Positions 27,789 to 35,616 of a stretch of 64,000 nucleotides of DNA are shown here, piece after piece; position 1 is the first letter of the stretch, and each line of letters begins with the position of its first letter. Where the stretch lies: the NCBI GenBank assembly GCA_023475165.1, contig JAMCWA010000095.1, forward strand, positions 1-64,000. The letters run 5' to 3'. This stretch comes from Bacillota bacterium. Its GTDB lineage: Bacteria; Bacillota; Sulfobacillia; JAMCWA01. Position numbers and translations under genes: made by a program. Below the pieces are notes generated by a model, which saw only the letters and a program-made list of their open reading frames with translations, made no database searches and was not told the DNA's origin.

Positions 27789-28648
27789 GATATACCTATT
27801 TCCCTGGTTGCTCCAACCACTCCTCCTCCCGGGACTACGAGGAATCGACCCGGGAGGTTTGCGCTGCCCTGGGAATTGAATTGGTGGAACTGCAGGATTG
27901 GAATTGCTGCGGGAGCACCGCGGTGATGGCCGTGGACCCCATGGCCGCCATGGCCCTCTCCGCGCGTAACCTGGCCCTGGCGGCCGCCGGCGGCAGCCGG
28001 GAGATGGTGGTAACCTGTAATTCCTGTTTTAGCACCCTCCGGCGGGCCGGGCAGTTCTATCAGAGCGAGCCGCTCACCAGGGATGCTGTCGACCGGGCTC
28101 TGGGGGAAGTCGGGCTCACCCTGCAAAAGCCGGTGCCGGTCAGACACCTGTTGGATGTCCTGCTAAACGACGTGGGGCTGGATGGTATAGGAGCCAGGGT
28201 GTCCAACCCCTTGGTTGGACTCAAGGTGGTTCCCTACTATGGTTGTCTGGTGGGTCGTCCCAAGAACGACTTTGATGATCGCGAAAATCCCTGCAGCCTG
28301 GAGCGGTTGCTGGGGACCACGGGAGCGGTGCTTCTGCCTTTTGAGCATAAGGCCCGCTGCTGTGGCGGGGCCCTGATGACCACTAAAACCGAGGTGGCCC
28401 TGGAGCTTTGCCGGGACATTTTGCAGGAAGCGGTGGAGCGAGGGGCCGAAGTCATGGCTGTTACCTGCCCCATGTGCCACCTGAATCTTGATGCCTATCA
28501 GGGGCAGATCAACCAGCGCTTCGGGACCAAATTCAACTTGCCCATCCTCTACTTCACCCAGATCCTGGGGCTATCCTTCGGCTTGAGGGAAAAGGAGTTG
28601 GGCTTGACTCGCGCTATGTATCGGCGGTTTGATTATGCCCGGGTCTGA
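27785..28648 (+). CDS. hdrB: Heterodisulfide reductase-type subunit HdrB
   Basis: HdrB holds the noncubane Fe-S clusters that reduce the disulfide substrate in methanogens. Two CCG-type motifs are present: WNCCGSTAVMA with upstream FPGCS and downstream CNSC, and RCCGGALM with CPMC near the C-terminus. The 287-residue length is normal. In a non-methanogen the electron acceptor is unknown. The start overlaps hdrC, so the two are coupled. Confidence 0.93.
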   Translation: MRYTYFPGCSNHSSSRDYEESTREVCAALGIELVELQDWNCCGSTAVMAVDPMAAMALSARNLALAAAGGSREMVVTCNSCFSTLRRAGQFYQSEPLTRDAVDRALGEVGLTLQKPVPVRHLLDVLLNDVGLDGIGARVSNPLVGLKVVPYYGCLVGRPKNDFDDRENPCSLERLLGTTGAVLLPFEHKARCCGGALMTTKTEVALELCRDILQEAVERGAEVMAVTCPMCHLNLDAYQGQINQRFGTKFNLPILYFTQILGLSFGLREKELGLTRAMYRRFDYARV

Positions 28649-28721
28649 TGCCACCAGTTGCGGGATTTTGAGGGTTGTTGCGGGTGCAGAACAGACAGAG
28701 ATAGGAACGGGGGTGCAAGGA

Positions 28722-30668
28722 ATGTCAGATGTCCGTACTGGGGTGTATGTCTGCCACTGCGGCAGTAATATCGCCGAAAAGGTGGACTGCGCCAGGGTGA
28801 GGGAATTCGCCAGCGAACTGAAGAACGTGGTGGTAGCCCGGGACTACCAATACATGTGTTCGGAACCGGGGCAGGAGTTGATTCGACAGGATGTGGAGAA
28901 GAACGGGATCAACCGGGTCGTGGTGGCCTCCTGTTCCCCCCGCATGCACGAACCCACCTTTCGCAAGACCCTGGAGACAGCGGGTTTGAACGGTTATTTG
29001 CTGGAAATGGCCAATATCCGGGAACATTGCTCTTGGGTGACCACGGACCGGGAGGCAGCTACGGAGAAGGCGGCCGCCCTGGTGGCGGGTGCCGTGGCCA
29101 GGGTGGCTTTCCATGAGCCCCTGGAGGAGCGTTTTGCCGACTTGAAACAACGACTGTTGGTGGTGGGCGGGGGGATCGCCGGCATCGAGGCCGCCTTAAA
29201 AGTGGCGGCCGGCGGATACCAGGTCACGCTGGTGGAGAAGGAGCCTTCCATCGGTGGAAATATGGCCCGGTTAGACAAGACCTTTCCCACCCTGGATTGC
29301 TCGGCCTGCATCTTGACCCCGAAGATGGTGGCCGTGGCGCAGAGTGAAAACGTAACCCTTTACACCTATGCCGAAGTGGAGAAGGTCGAGGGCTACGTGG
29401 GGAACTTTCAGGTAACTATCCGGCAGAAGGCCCGGTCGGTGGATACCTCCAAGTGTACCGGCTGCGGTGTCTGTTATGGCAAGTGCCCGACCCGGGTACC
29501 CAGTGAGTTTGATGCTGGTCTGGGGACCCGCAAGGCCATCTACGTCCCCTTCCCGCAGGCCGTCCCCAACAAACCCGTCATTGACCGGGAGCACTGCCTC
29601 CAGTTCACCAAAGGAAAGTGTGGAGTCTGCGCCAGGTTCTGTCCGACCGGTGCCATTGATTATGAACAAGGGGACCAGTTAATTACCGAGGAGTTTGGTG
29701 CCATCATCATCGCCACCGGTTACGAGACCTGGGACCCGGCTGCGGCTCCCCAATGGGGTTACGGACGTTACGACAACGTCCTGACAGCGATGCAATTGGA
29801 GCGACTGGTCAATGCCGCTGGACCGACCAAGGGGAAGATCCAGCTCCAGGATGGCTCCACGCCTGAAGCGGTGGCCATCCTGCACTGTATCGGTAGCCGG
29901 GATGAAAATTATCACCGGTACTGCTCACGTTTTTGCTGCATGTCCAGTCTCAAACTGGCCCACCTGGCTCGCGAAAAGACGGGGGCGGAGGTATATAACT
30001 TCTATATCGACCTGCGGGCCTTTGGCAAAGGGTATGAAGAGTTCTATAACCGGGTCCAGGAGGAAGGGGTTCATTTCATCCGGGGCAAGGGGGCGGAGGT
30101 TATCCGGAAGGATGGACGGCTGGCGGTACGGGCGGAAGATACCCTGCTCGGTCGCTACCGGGAGGTTCCCGTGGATATGGTGGTCCTAAATACCGCGGCC
30201 GTGCCCCGCCGCGATTCCGAGAAGGTCGGGCAGGTCTTCGGCATCCAGCCCAGCCCGGACGGTTTCTTCCTGGAAGCGCACGTGAAACTGGAACCGCTCA
30301 AGACAGCCACCGACGGTATATACATCGCCGGGTGCTGTCAAGGCCCCAAGGACATTCCCGATTCGGTGGCCCAGGGAGCGGGAGCGGCTTCGGAGGTCCT
30401 TTCTCTCTTTGCCGCCGGGAAAGTTAAGATTTCCCCGGTGGTGGCTACGGTGGACAGCCAACTCTGCTCCGGGTGCCGGGTCTGCCTGCCTCTTTGCCCT
30501 TACAGCGCGATCTCCTATGACGAAGTTAATCGGACGGCCTACGTCAACGAAGCCACTTGTAAGGGGTGCGGTACCTGTGTGGCCTCCTGCCCGTCAGGGG
30601 CCCTAAGCGTGCGACATTTTACCGACGAAGAGATTATCGCCCAGATTAAGGAGGTGCTGGCGGTATGA
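28722..30668 (+). CDS. hdrA: Heterodisulfide reductase-type subunit HdrA
   Basis: HdrA is the FAD-containing bifurcating subunit. The 648-residue protein starts with the CHCGSNI segment, has an FAD-binding GGGIAGIEAAL motif (about 149-159), an internal Fe-S region (CTGCGVCYGKCP, then CGVCARFCPTGAI) and two C-terminal ferredoxin motifs (CSGCRVCLPLCP and CKGCGTCVASCP). ATG 28722 gives a typical N-terminus; the frame extends upstream into hdrB. It overlaps mvhD by 4 bases. Confidence 0.94.
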   Translation: MSDVRTGVYVCHCGSNIAEKVDCARVREFASELKNVVVARDYQYMCSEPGQELIRQDVEKNGINRVVVASCSPRMHEPTFRKTLETAGLNGYLLEMANIREHCSWVTTDREAATEKAAALVAGAVARVAFHEPLEERFADLKQRLLVVGGGIAGIEAALKVAAGGYQVTLVEKEPSIGGNMARLDKTFPTLDCSACILTPKMVAVAQSENVTLYTYAEVEKVEGYVGNFQVTIRQKARSVDTSKCTGCGVCYGKCPTRVPSEFDAGLGTRKAIYVPFPQAVPNKPVIDREHCLQFTKGKCGVCARFCPTGAIDYEQGDQLITEEFGAIIIATGYETWDPAAAPQWGYGRYDNVLTAMQLERLVNAAGPTKGKIQLQDGSTPEAVAILHCIGSRDENYHRYCSRFCCMSSLKLAHLAREKTGAEVYNFYIDLRAFGKGYEEFYNRVQEEGVHFIRGKGAEVIRKDGRLAVRAEDTLLGRYREVPVDMVVLNTAAVPRRDSEKVGQVFGIQPSPDGFFLEAHVKLEPLKTATDGIYIAGCCQGPKDIPDSVAQGAGAASEVLSLFAAGKVKISPVVATVDSQLCSGCRVCLPLCPYSAISYDEVNRTAYVNEATCKGCGTCVASCPSGALSVRHFTDEEIIAQIKEVLAV

Positions 30669-31156
30669 TGGCGGCTTTCGAACCCAAGATTGTGGGGATC
30701 CTGTGCAACTGGTGTTCTTATGCCGGTGCCGACCTGGCGGGAATCTCCCGGACCAAGTATCCGGCCAACATCCGCATTATCCGGGTCATGTGCTCCGGCC
30801 GGGTGGATCCCACGTTCGTCCTGCAGGCTTTCGCCGAGGGAGCCGATGGGGTTCTGGTTAGCGGTTGCCACCCGGGCGACTGCCACTATCAAGAAGGCAA
30901 TTACAAGACCTACGCCCGGGCGGAGATCCTGGAGCAGCTCTTGGAACAGATGGGGATTGAGAAAGGACGCTTCCGCCTGACCTGGGTCTCGGCCAATGAG
31001 GGCGAGATTTTTGCCAGCCTCGTCAGCGAGATGGTGGAGGAGGTTAGGGCATTGGGACCCTTCCGGCCGACCCGGGAGAGGTTTGCGGAACTGCAGGCGA
31101 CCATCGGGCGGGAAGTGGCCCCGGCGGCTGGGGCGGGAGGTGAGGGGAATGACTAA
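30665..31156 (+). CDS. mvhD: F420-non-reducing hydrogenase iron-sulfur subunit MvhD
   Basis: MvhD links the hydrogenase to HdrA through a 2Fe-2S cluster. The 163-residue protein has the family motifs GILCNWCSYAGADLAG, RVMCSGRVDP and SGCHPGDCHYQEGN. It overlaps hdrA at its start and mvhG at its end. The last 25 residues are Ala/Gly-rich and lack family conservation as far as I can see. Confidence 0.93.
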   Translation: MMAAFEPKIVGILCNWCSYAGADLAGISRTKYPANIRIIRVMCSGRVDPTFVLQAFAEGADGVLVSGCHPGDCHYQEGNYKTYARAEILEQLLEQMGIEKGRFRLTWVSANEGEIFASLVSEMVEEVRALGPFRPTRERFAELQATIGREVAPAAGAGGEGND

Positions 31157-32147
31157 GCTGAAGCTGGCCTTCTACTGGGCGGCCAGTTGCGGCGGTTGCG
31201 ATGTGGCGGTGCTGGACATTAATGAGAAGATTCTGGACGTGGCCGCCCTGGCCGACATCTATCTTTGGCCCATTGCCATGGATTTCAAGTACAAAGACGT
31301 CCAGGCCCTGGACGATGGTTTCATTGACGTTTGCTTCTATAACGGGGCCGTTCGCAATACCGAACAGCGGGAGATCGCCGAGCTCTTGCGCCAAAAGAGC
31401 AAGGTCATGGTCGCCTTTGGCTCTTGCGCCTGCTTTGGAGGCATACCGGGGTTGGCTAACCTCTACGGGCCACAAGAAATCCTCGACCGTGTCTATCAGG
31501 AAACCCCTTCTACCGTTAATCCGGAGCGGGTACGGCCCGAGACCAACTGGAAGGTCAAGGAAGGAAGGCTGACGCTGCCCGGATTCTTCTCAGCCGTCTA
31601 TCCCTTGTCGGACATTGTCCAAGTGGAGTATTACGTCCCCGGTTGTCCGCCTCCAGTGGACTTAATTCTGCGGGCCGTCCAGGCCATCGCCACCGGGAAG
31701 CTGCCTCCCCCCGGGACCGTCTTTGGCTCCGACAAGACGGTTTGTGATACTTGTCCTCGGAAGAAAGAGGAAAAGAAGGTTAAGGGGTTCAAGCGACCCC
31801 ATGAGGTCATTCCTGAGGCGGAGAAGTGCCTCCTGGAACAGGGACTGATCTGCCTGGGGCCGGCCACCCGCGGCGGGTGTGGCGCCCGCTGCATTGAGGC
31901 CAATATGCCCTGCCGGGGTTGCTTTGGCCCTACGGACCGAGTCCTGGATCAGGGGGCGAAGATGACCGCGGCTCTGGGCGGGATGATTTCCTCCCGGAAT
32001 GAGACCGAAGTAAGGGCGGCCCTGGCCACCATCGTTGATCCAGCGGGTACCTTCTACCGATTCACCCTCTCCACCTCTCTTCTAAAGGGGAGAGTCAGGC
32101 CGGTAGAAAAGGGGTGCCCCCCGGGAGGTATAGTGGCAGGATCGTAG
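31149..32147 (+). CDS. mvhG: NiFe hydrogenase small subunit MvhG
   Basis: MvhG carries Fe-S clusters from the NiFe site to MvhD. The 332-residue protein has the proximal cluster motif AASCGGCD, then FGSCACFGGIPG, VPGCPPPVDLI and C-terminal cysteines (CGARCIEANMPCRGCFGP). There is no twin-arginine signal, so the enzyme is cytoplasmic. ATG 31149 overlaps the end of mvhD. The Pro/Gly tail after LLKGRV is unusual and may be a neutral extension. Confidence 0.93.
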   Translation: MTKLKLAFYWAASCGGCDVAVLDINEKILDVAALADIYLWPIAMDFKYKDVQALDDGFIDVCFYNGAVRNTEQREIAELLRQKSKVMVAFGSCACFGGIPGLANLYGPQEILDRVYQETPSTVNPERVRPETNWKVKEGRLTLPGFFSAVYPLSDIVQVEYYVPGCPPPVDLILRAVQAIATGKLPPPGTVFGSDKTVCDTCPRKKEEKKVKGFKRPHEVIPEAEKCLLEQGLICLGPATRGGCGARCIEANMPCRGCFGPTDRVLDQGAKMTAALGGMISSRNETEVRAALATIVDPAGTFYRFTLSTSLLKGRVRPVEKGCPPGGIVAGS

Positions 32148-32176
32148 GAGCTAGGCCAAGGAGGGGAGGAGAGACC

Positions 32177-33634
32177 ATGAAACGAATCACCATAGATCCC
32201 ATCACCCGGCTGGAGGGGCACGGTAAGATCGAGATCTTTCTTAACGAGCAAGGAGATGTGGAGAACGCCTATTTTCAGATCCCGGAGTTACGCGGTTTTG
32301 AGAAGTTCTGTGAGGGCCGGCCAGCGGAGGAGATGCCCCGGATCACGCCGCGGATCTGCGGCGTCTGCCCCGAGGCCCACCACCTGGCCTCGGCTAAGGC
32401 TTTGGACGACCTTTTCCAGGTAACACCGCCCAGCCCCGGGAAAAAGCTGAGGGAACTCTTCTATTGCGCCCATCAGATCCATTCCCACATTGCGCACTTC
32501 TACGCCCTGGCGGCACCGGATTTTGTCATGGGGCCTGGGGCGCGGCCGGAGGTGCGCAACATTCTGGGGGTGGTCCAGAAGGTTGGCCTGGAGATAGGCG
32601 GCCAGGTTATCAAACATCGGGCCTACGCCCAGGAGATCCAGGCCACCATCGGCGGCAAGGCCACCCATCCCGTCTGCGGACTGCCAGGCGGCATGAGCAA
32701 GGCCATCAGCGAGGCGGAGCGCAAGGAGATTGAGGCCAAGGCCCGGTCGACAGTAGAGTTCGCCCTTTTTTCACTGCAACTCTTCCGTGACGTAGTCTTG
32801 AAAAACCAGGCCTATGTGGACCTCATCCTCAGCGACGGCTATTCCATGCGGACCTATTATATGGGACTGGTGGATGAAAAAGACCGCGTCAACTTCTATG
32901 ATGGGGTCATCCGGGTGGTGGATCCGCAAGGGCGAGAAGTTCTGCGCTTCCGGGGCTCCGAGTACCTTCAGCACATCGCGGAACACGTGGAGCCTTGGAG
33001 TTACCTCAAGTTTCCCTACTTGAAGAAGATCGGCTGGAAGGGCTTCGTCGACGGCGCGGACAGTGGTGTCTACCGGGTAGCTCCCCTGGCCCGCCTGAAC
33101 GTCGCCGTTGGTATGGCCACCTCCAGGGCGCAGGAGGCCTACGAAGAGATGTTCTCAACCCTCGGCGGTAAACCGGTGCACGCTACCCTGGCCAATCACT
33201 GGGCCCGCCTGGTGGAACTCGTCTATGCCGCAGAGCGGCTGCTGGAGCTGGCCGTTGATCCCGAGATCACTGATCCCAACGTTCGAACCATTCCCACCGC
33301 GACCCCGCGGGAAGGGGTAGGGGTTGTGGAAGCCCCCCGTGGGACCCTCTTTCACCACTACGTCACCGACGAAAAGGGGATCATCCAGAAGGCCAACCTG
33401 ATCGTGGCCACTGGGAATAACCATGCCGCCATCTGCATGTCGGTGAAAAAGGCGGCTCAGGGTTTGATCCGCCAGGGTAAGGTGGACGATGGCCTTCTGA
33501 ACATGGTAGAGATGGCTTTTCGGGCCTACGACCCCTGCTTTGGCTGCGCCACCCACACCCTGCCAGGGCAGATGCCTATGGTAGCCAATATCTATGGCCC
33601 CCGCGGCGAGCGGCTGGCAACCTTACGGCAGTGA
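32177..33634 (+). CDS. mvhA: NiFe hydrogenase large subunit MvhA
   Basis: The catalytic subunit with the NiFe(CN)2CO site. The N-terminal nickel motif is [11 protein letters not shown] and the C-terminal one DPCFGCATH, all four cysteines present. A 25-residue tail after the final His (TLPGQMPM to the end) is expected to be removed by the protease encoded next. The 485-residue length fits group 3c hydrogenases. ATG 32177 follows GAGGGGAGGAG. Physiologically it should oxidise H2 for HdrABC. Confidence 0.95.
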   Translation: MKRITIDPITRLEGHGKIEIFLNEQGDVENAYFQIPELRGFEKFCEGRPAEEMPRITPRICGVCPEAHHLASAKALDDLFQVTPPSPGKKLRELFYCAHQIHSHIAHFYALAAPDFVMGPGARPEVRNILGVVQKVGLEIGGQVIKHRAYAQEIQATIGGKATHPVCGLPGGMSKAISEAERKEIEAKARSTVEFALFSLQLFRDVVLKNQAYVDLILSDGYSMRTYYMGLVDEKDRVNFYDGVIRVVDPQGREVLRFRGSEYLQHIAEHVEPWSYLKFPYLKKIGWKGFVDGADSGVYRVAPLARLNVAVGMATSRAQEAYEEMFSTLGGKPVHATLANHWARLVELVYAAERLLELAVDPEITDPNVRTIPTATPREGVGVVEAPRGTLFHHYVTDEKGIIQKANLIVATGNNHAAICMSVKKAAQGLIRQGKVDDGLLNMVEMAFRAYDPCFGCATHTLPGQMPMVANIYGPRGERLATLRQ

Positions 33635-33666
33635 GAAGTTAAGGCCGCTTTAGCCAAAAAGCCAGA

Positions 33667-33706
33667 GCGCCAAAGCAGATGGATGTTTTTTTCGGCGGTT
33701 TCCTGG
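33667..33706. repeat. Family 1 element, right end only
   Basis: GCGCCAAAGCAGATGGATG then TTTTTTTCGGCGGTTTCCTG is a diverged right end, between mvhA and the protease gene. Confidence 0.6.
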
Positions 33707-33723
33707 CGGAACGCCGGGTGGAC

Positions 33724-33732
33724 TGGTATAAT
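33724..33732 (+). promoter_or_regulatory. Extended -10 element before the protease gene
   Basis: TGGTATAAT is a consensus extended -10 box with no good -35 box. It lies just before the Shine-Dalgarno site of the protease gene, so the transcript leader would be very short. Confidence 0.3.
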
Positions 33733-33750
33733 CAGGGGGGAGGAAGTCGC

Positions 33751-34380
33751 ATGACGGCAAGAATCGTGGTTCTTGGCCTGGGCAATACCATCCTCACCGA
33801 TGATGGGGCCGGGATTTACGCCGTCAGGCGACTGAGGGAGATGCTGGAGGGAGGGCAGGAGGCAAGCCTTTCCGCGGATCTCTCGGCGCCGGCTGCCGGA
33901 GCGGACACCCTACGATTGGCCAGGGCACCGGTGACCATCAAGGAGGCTTCCCTGGCTGGTTTTAATCTCTTGGATCTGGTTGTCGGTTTTGATGTTCTTC
34001 TCCTGGTGGATGCCATGAAGAGCTCCCAGGCCGAGGTGGGAGAGGTCTGCCAACTGGCGCCCGGTTCTTTGGAGCCAACCCTCCGCCTCTCCTCCATCCA
34101 CGGGATCAATCTGGCCACTGCCCTGGAATTCGGTCGGACGATGGGATGGAAGATGCCCGACGTCATCGAGATCTATGTCATTGTGGCTCAAGATACGGAG
34201 ACCTTTGGCGAAGGGTGCACCGTTCCGGTAGCGGCGGCCGTCCCCCGGGCCGCGGAAATCCTGCGCGAGCGGGTGGAGTTCTTTCTGGACGGCTTTCCCT
34301 CCTTTCCTGCCCCTTCAACGAAGGATACATCCGAAGGAGGACCAAAGACTGACGCCGGACCGAGCGCGACCACCGGGTAA
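33751..34380 (+). CDS. Hydrogenase maturation protease (HycI/HyaD/FrhD type)
   Basis: This protease trims the C-terminus of the hydrogenase large subunit after nickel insertion. Family features are VLGLGNTILTDDGAG at the N-terminus, LLLVDAMKS (metal-binding Asp region) and SSIHGINLATALEF. The 209-residue length exceeds the usual 150-160. An Ala/Ser-rich segment at about residues 38-65 and a low-complexity C-terminal tail account for the excess. ATG 33751 is 6 bases after GGGGGGAGG. The target is most likely the adjacent MvhA. Confidence 0.88.
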   Translation: MTARIVVLGLGNTILTDDGAGIYAVRRLREMLEGGQEASLSADLSAPAAGADTLRLARAPVTIKEASLAGFNLLDLVVGFDVLLLVDAMKSSQAEVGEVCQLAPGSLEPTLRLSSIHGINLATALEFGRTMGWKMPDVIEIYVIVAQDTETFGEGCTVPVAAAVPRAAEILRERVEFFLDGFPSFPAPSTKDTSEGGPKTDAGPSATTG

Positions 34381-34414
34381 CCAGGAGGATCTCTTTTCCG
34401 GGAGGGACTGTCTT

Positions 34415-34756
34415 TTGCACGAACTGGCCCTGACCCAAAACCTGATGGAAACCCTGGCGGCGAGTGCCCGTCAGCAGGGGATTAGCCGGATTAACCTGGT
34501 TCACCTGGTGGTGGGAAGGATGAGTGGGGCCTTGCCCGGGGCTTTGGAGTTCTGCTTTTCCGCCCTCAAGAGAGGAGACCTGCTGGGAGGGGCGCGCCTG
34601 GAGATTGAAGAACGGGAAATCCAGGCGCAGTGCCAGGCGTGCGGGAAGAGCTTTATCGTGGAGGATTATTGCTTCCTTTGTCCGGCCTGCTCCGCGGGAG
34701 AGGTCAAAATAGTTTCCGGACGGGAGCTTTACATCGACTATTACGATGGAGAATAA
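34415..34756 (+). CDS. hypA: Hydrogenase nickel incorporation protein HypA
   Basis: HypA delivers nickel together with HypB. The 113-residue protein begins MHEL, whose His2 is the nickel ligand, and has a zinc site CQAC (C73, C76) and CPAC (C89, C92). TTG 34415 is preferred because only this start puts His at position 2. The coding sequence for the last residues is duplicated downstream of the stop (see the repeat). Confidence 0.94.
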   Translation: MHELALTQNLMETLAASARQQGISRINLVHLVVGRMSGALPGALEFCFSALKRGDLLGGARLEIEEREIQAQCQACGKSFIVEDYCFLCPACSAGEVKIVSGRELYIDYYDGE

Positions 34757-34840
34757 TAATAACGAAACTGCTGGGCAATGCAGTCTGCCGCAATGTCGCG
34801 GAGCATCGACTATTACGATGGAGAATAATAATAACGAAAC
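34732..34840 (+). repeat. 37-bp direct repeat at the end of hypA
   Basis: An exact 37-base unit occurs at 34732-34768 (covering the hypA C-terminal codons and stop) and again at 34804-34840, 72 bases apart. It contains the AATAATAATAACG run. The likely origin is tandem duplication or slippage; no gene is disrupted. Confidence 0.85.
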
Positions 34841-34849
34841 CGTTACTCC

Positions 34850-34888
34850 CTAGGCGAACTGCGGTTTCAGTGGTCAGCCCGACCGTTG
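34850..34888. repeat. Family 1 element, short left-end fragment
   Basis: CTAGGCGAACTGCGG then TTTCAGTGGTCAGCCCGACC matches the left end with about 11 bases deleted near the terminus. It lies between hypA and hypB, immediately after the second copy of the 37-bp repeat. Confidence 0.55.
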
Positions 34889-34950
34889 GGTTTGCCGGTC
34901 TTATTGTCCGGTTTTGTTATAGGGAAGACAAGATTAAGGGGGTGTTCGTT

Positions 34951-35616
34951 TTGGAAGTTAAACTGGTCTCGAATCTGCTGGAGGCCAACGATCTTTTGGC
35001 TCGTAAGAACCGAGAAAACTTCCGGCAAAGGGGACTCTTCGTCATTAACCTGATGAGTGCCCCCGGAGCGGGGAAGACCACTATTCTGGAGAAGACCATC
35101 CGGGCCCTTTCCGGGGAGATCAGGATCGGGGTGGTGGAGGGGGACATCGTGGGTACCAGGGATGCCGAAAGGGTCCAGCGGTTAGGGGTTCCGGTGGTCC
35201 AGATTAACACCGGCGGGGCCTGCCACCTGGATGCCGGGATGATCGCCCGGGCCTTGGAAGACCTCAACTTGGAAGGTCTGGAAATGCTCATAGTCGAAAA
35301 TGTGGGCAATCTGGTCTGTCCAGCCGAATTTGATGTAGGGGAAGATGCTAAAGTCATGGTTCTGAGCGTTACCGAGGGCCATGATAAACCCGGTAAATAC
35401 CCGCTGATGTTCCGCGAGTCACGGGTTCTCCTGGTAAACAAGACCGATCTTTTGCCTTTTACTGATTTTGACATGGCGGAAATGGAGAAAGACGTTCGGG
35501 GCATCAATCCGGCCATGGTCATCTTTCCCATGGCCGCCAAAAGGGGAGAAGGGATTGAGCCATGGGCCAACTGGTTAAAGGACCAGGCCCACAAGAAACG
35601 AAACCAGGGGTTCTAG
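34951..35616 (+). CDS. hypB: Hydrogenase nickel GTPase HypB
   Basis: HypB hydrolyses GTP to drive nickel insertion. The 221-residue protein has the P-loop SAPGAGKTT (36-44), EGDI, NTGGACHLDA containing the metal-binding Cys-His, and VNKTDLL. It lacks a His-rich nickel storage region. TTG 34951 lies about 9 bases after AAGGGGGTG. Its C-terminus overlaps the start of hypF. Confidence 0.94.
   Translation: MEVKLVSNLLEANDLLARKNRENFRQRGLFVINLMSAPGAGKTTILEKTIRALSGEIRIGVVEGDIVGTRDAERVQRLGVPVVQINTGGACHLDAGMIARALEDLNLEGLEMLIVENVGNLVCPAEFDVGEDAKVMVLSVTEGHDKPGKYPLMFRESRVLLVNKTDLLPFTDFDMAEMEKDVRGINPAMVIFPMAAKRGEGIEPWANWLKDQAHKKRNQGF

Noticed and set aside
28722..33634. Selenocysteine codons in the Hdr or Mvh subunits
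   Set aside because: All expected cluster and nickel ligands are encoded as ordinary cysteines, and no in-frame TGA occurs.
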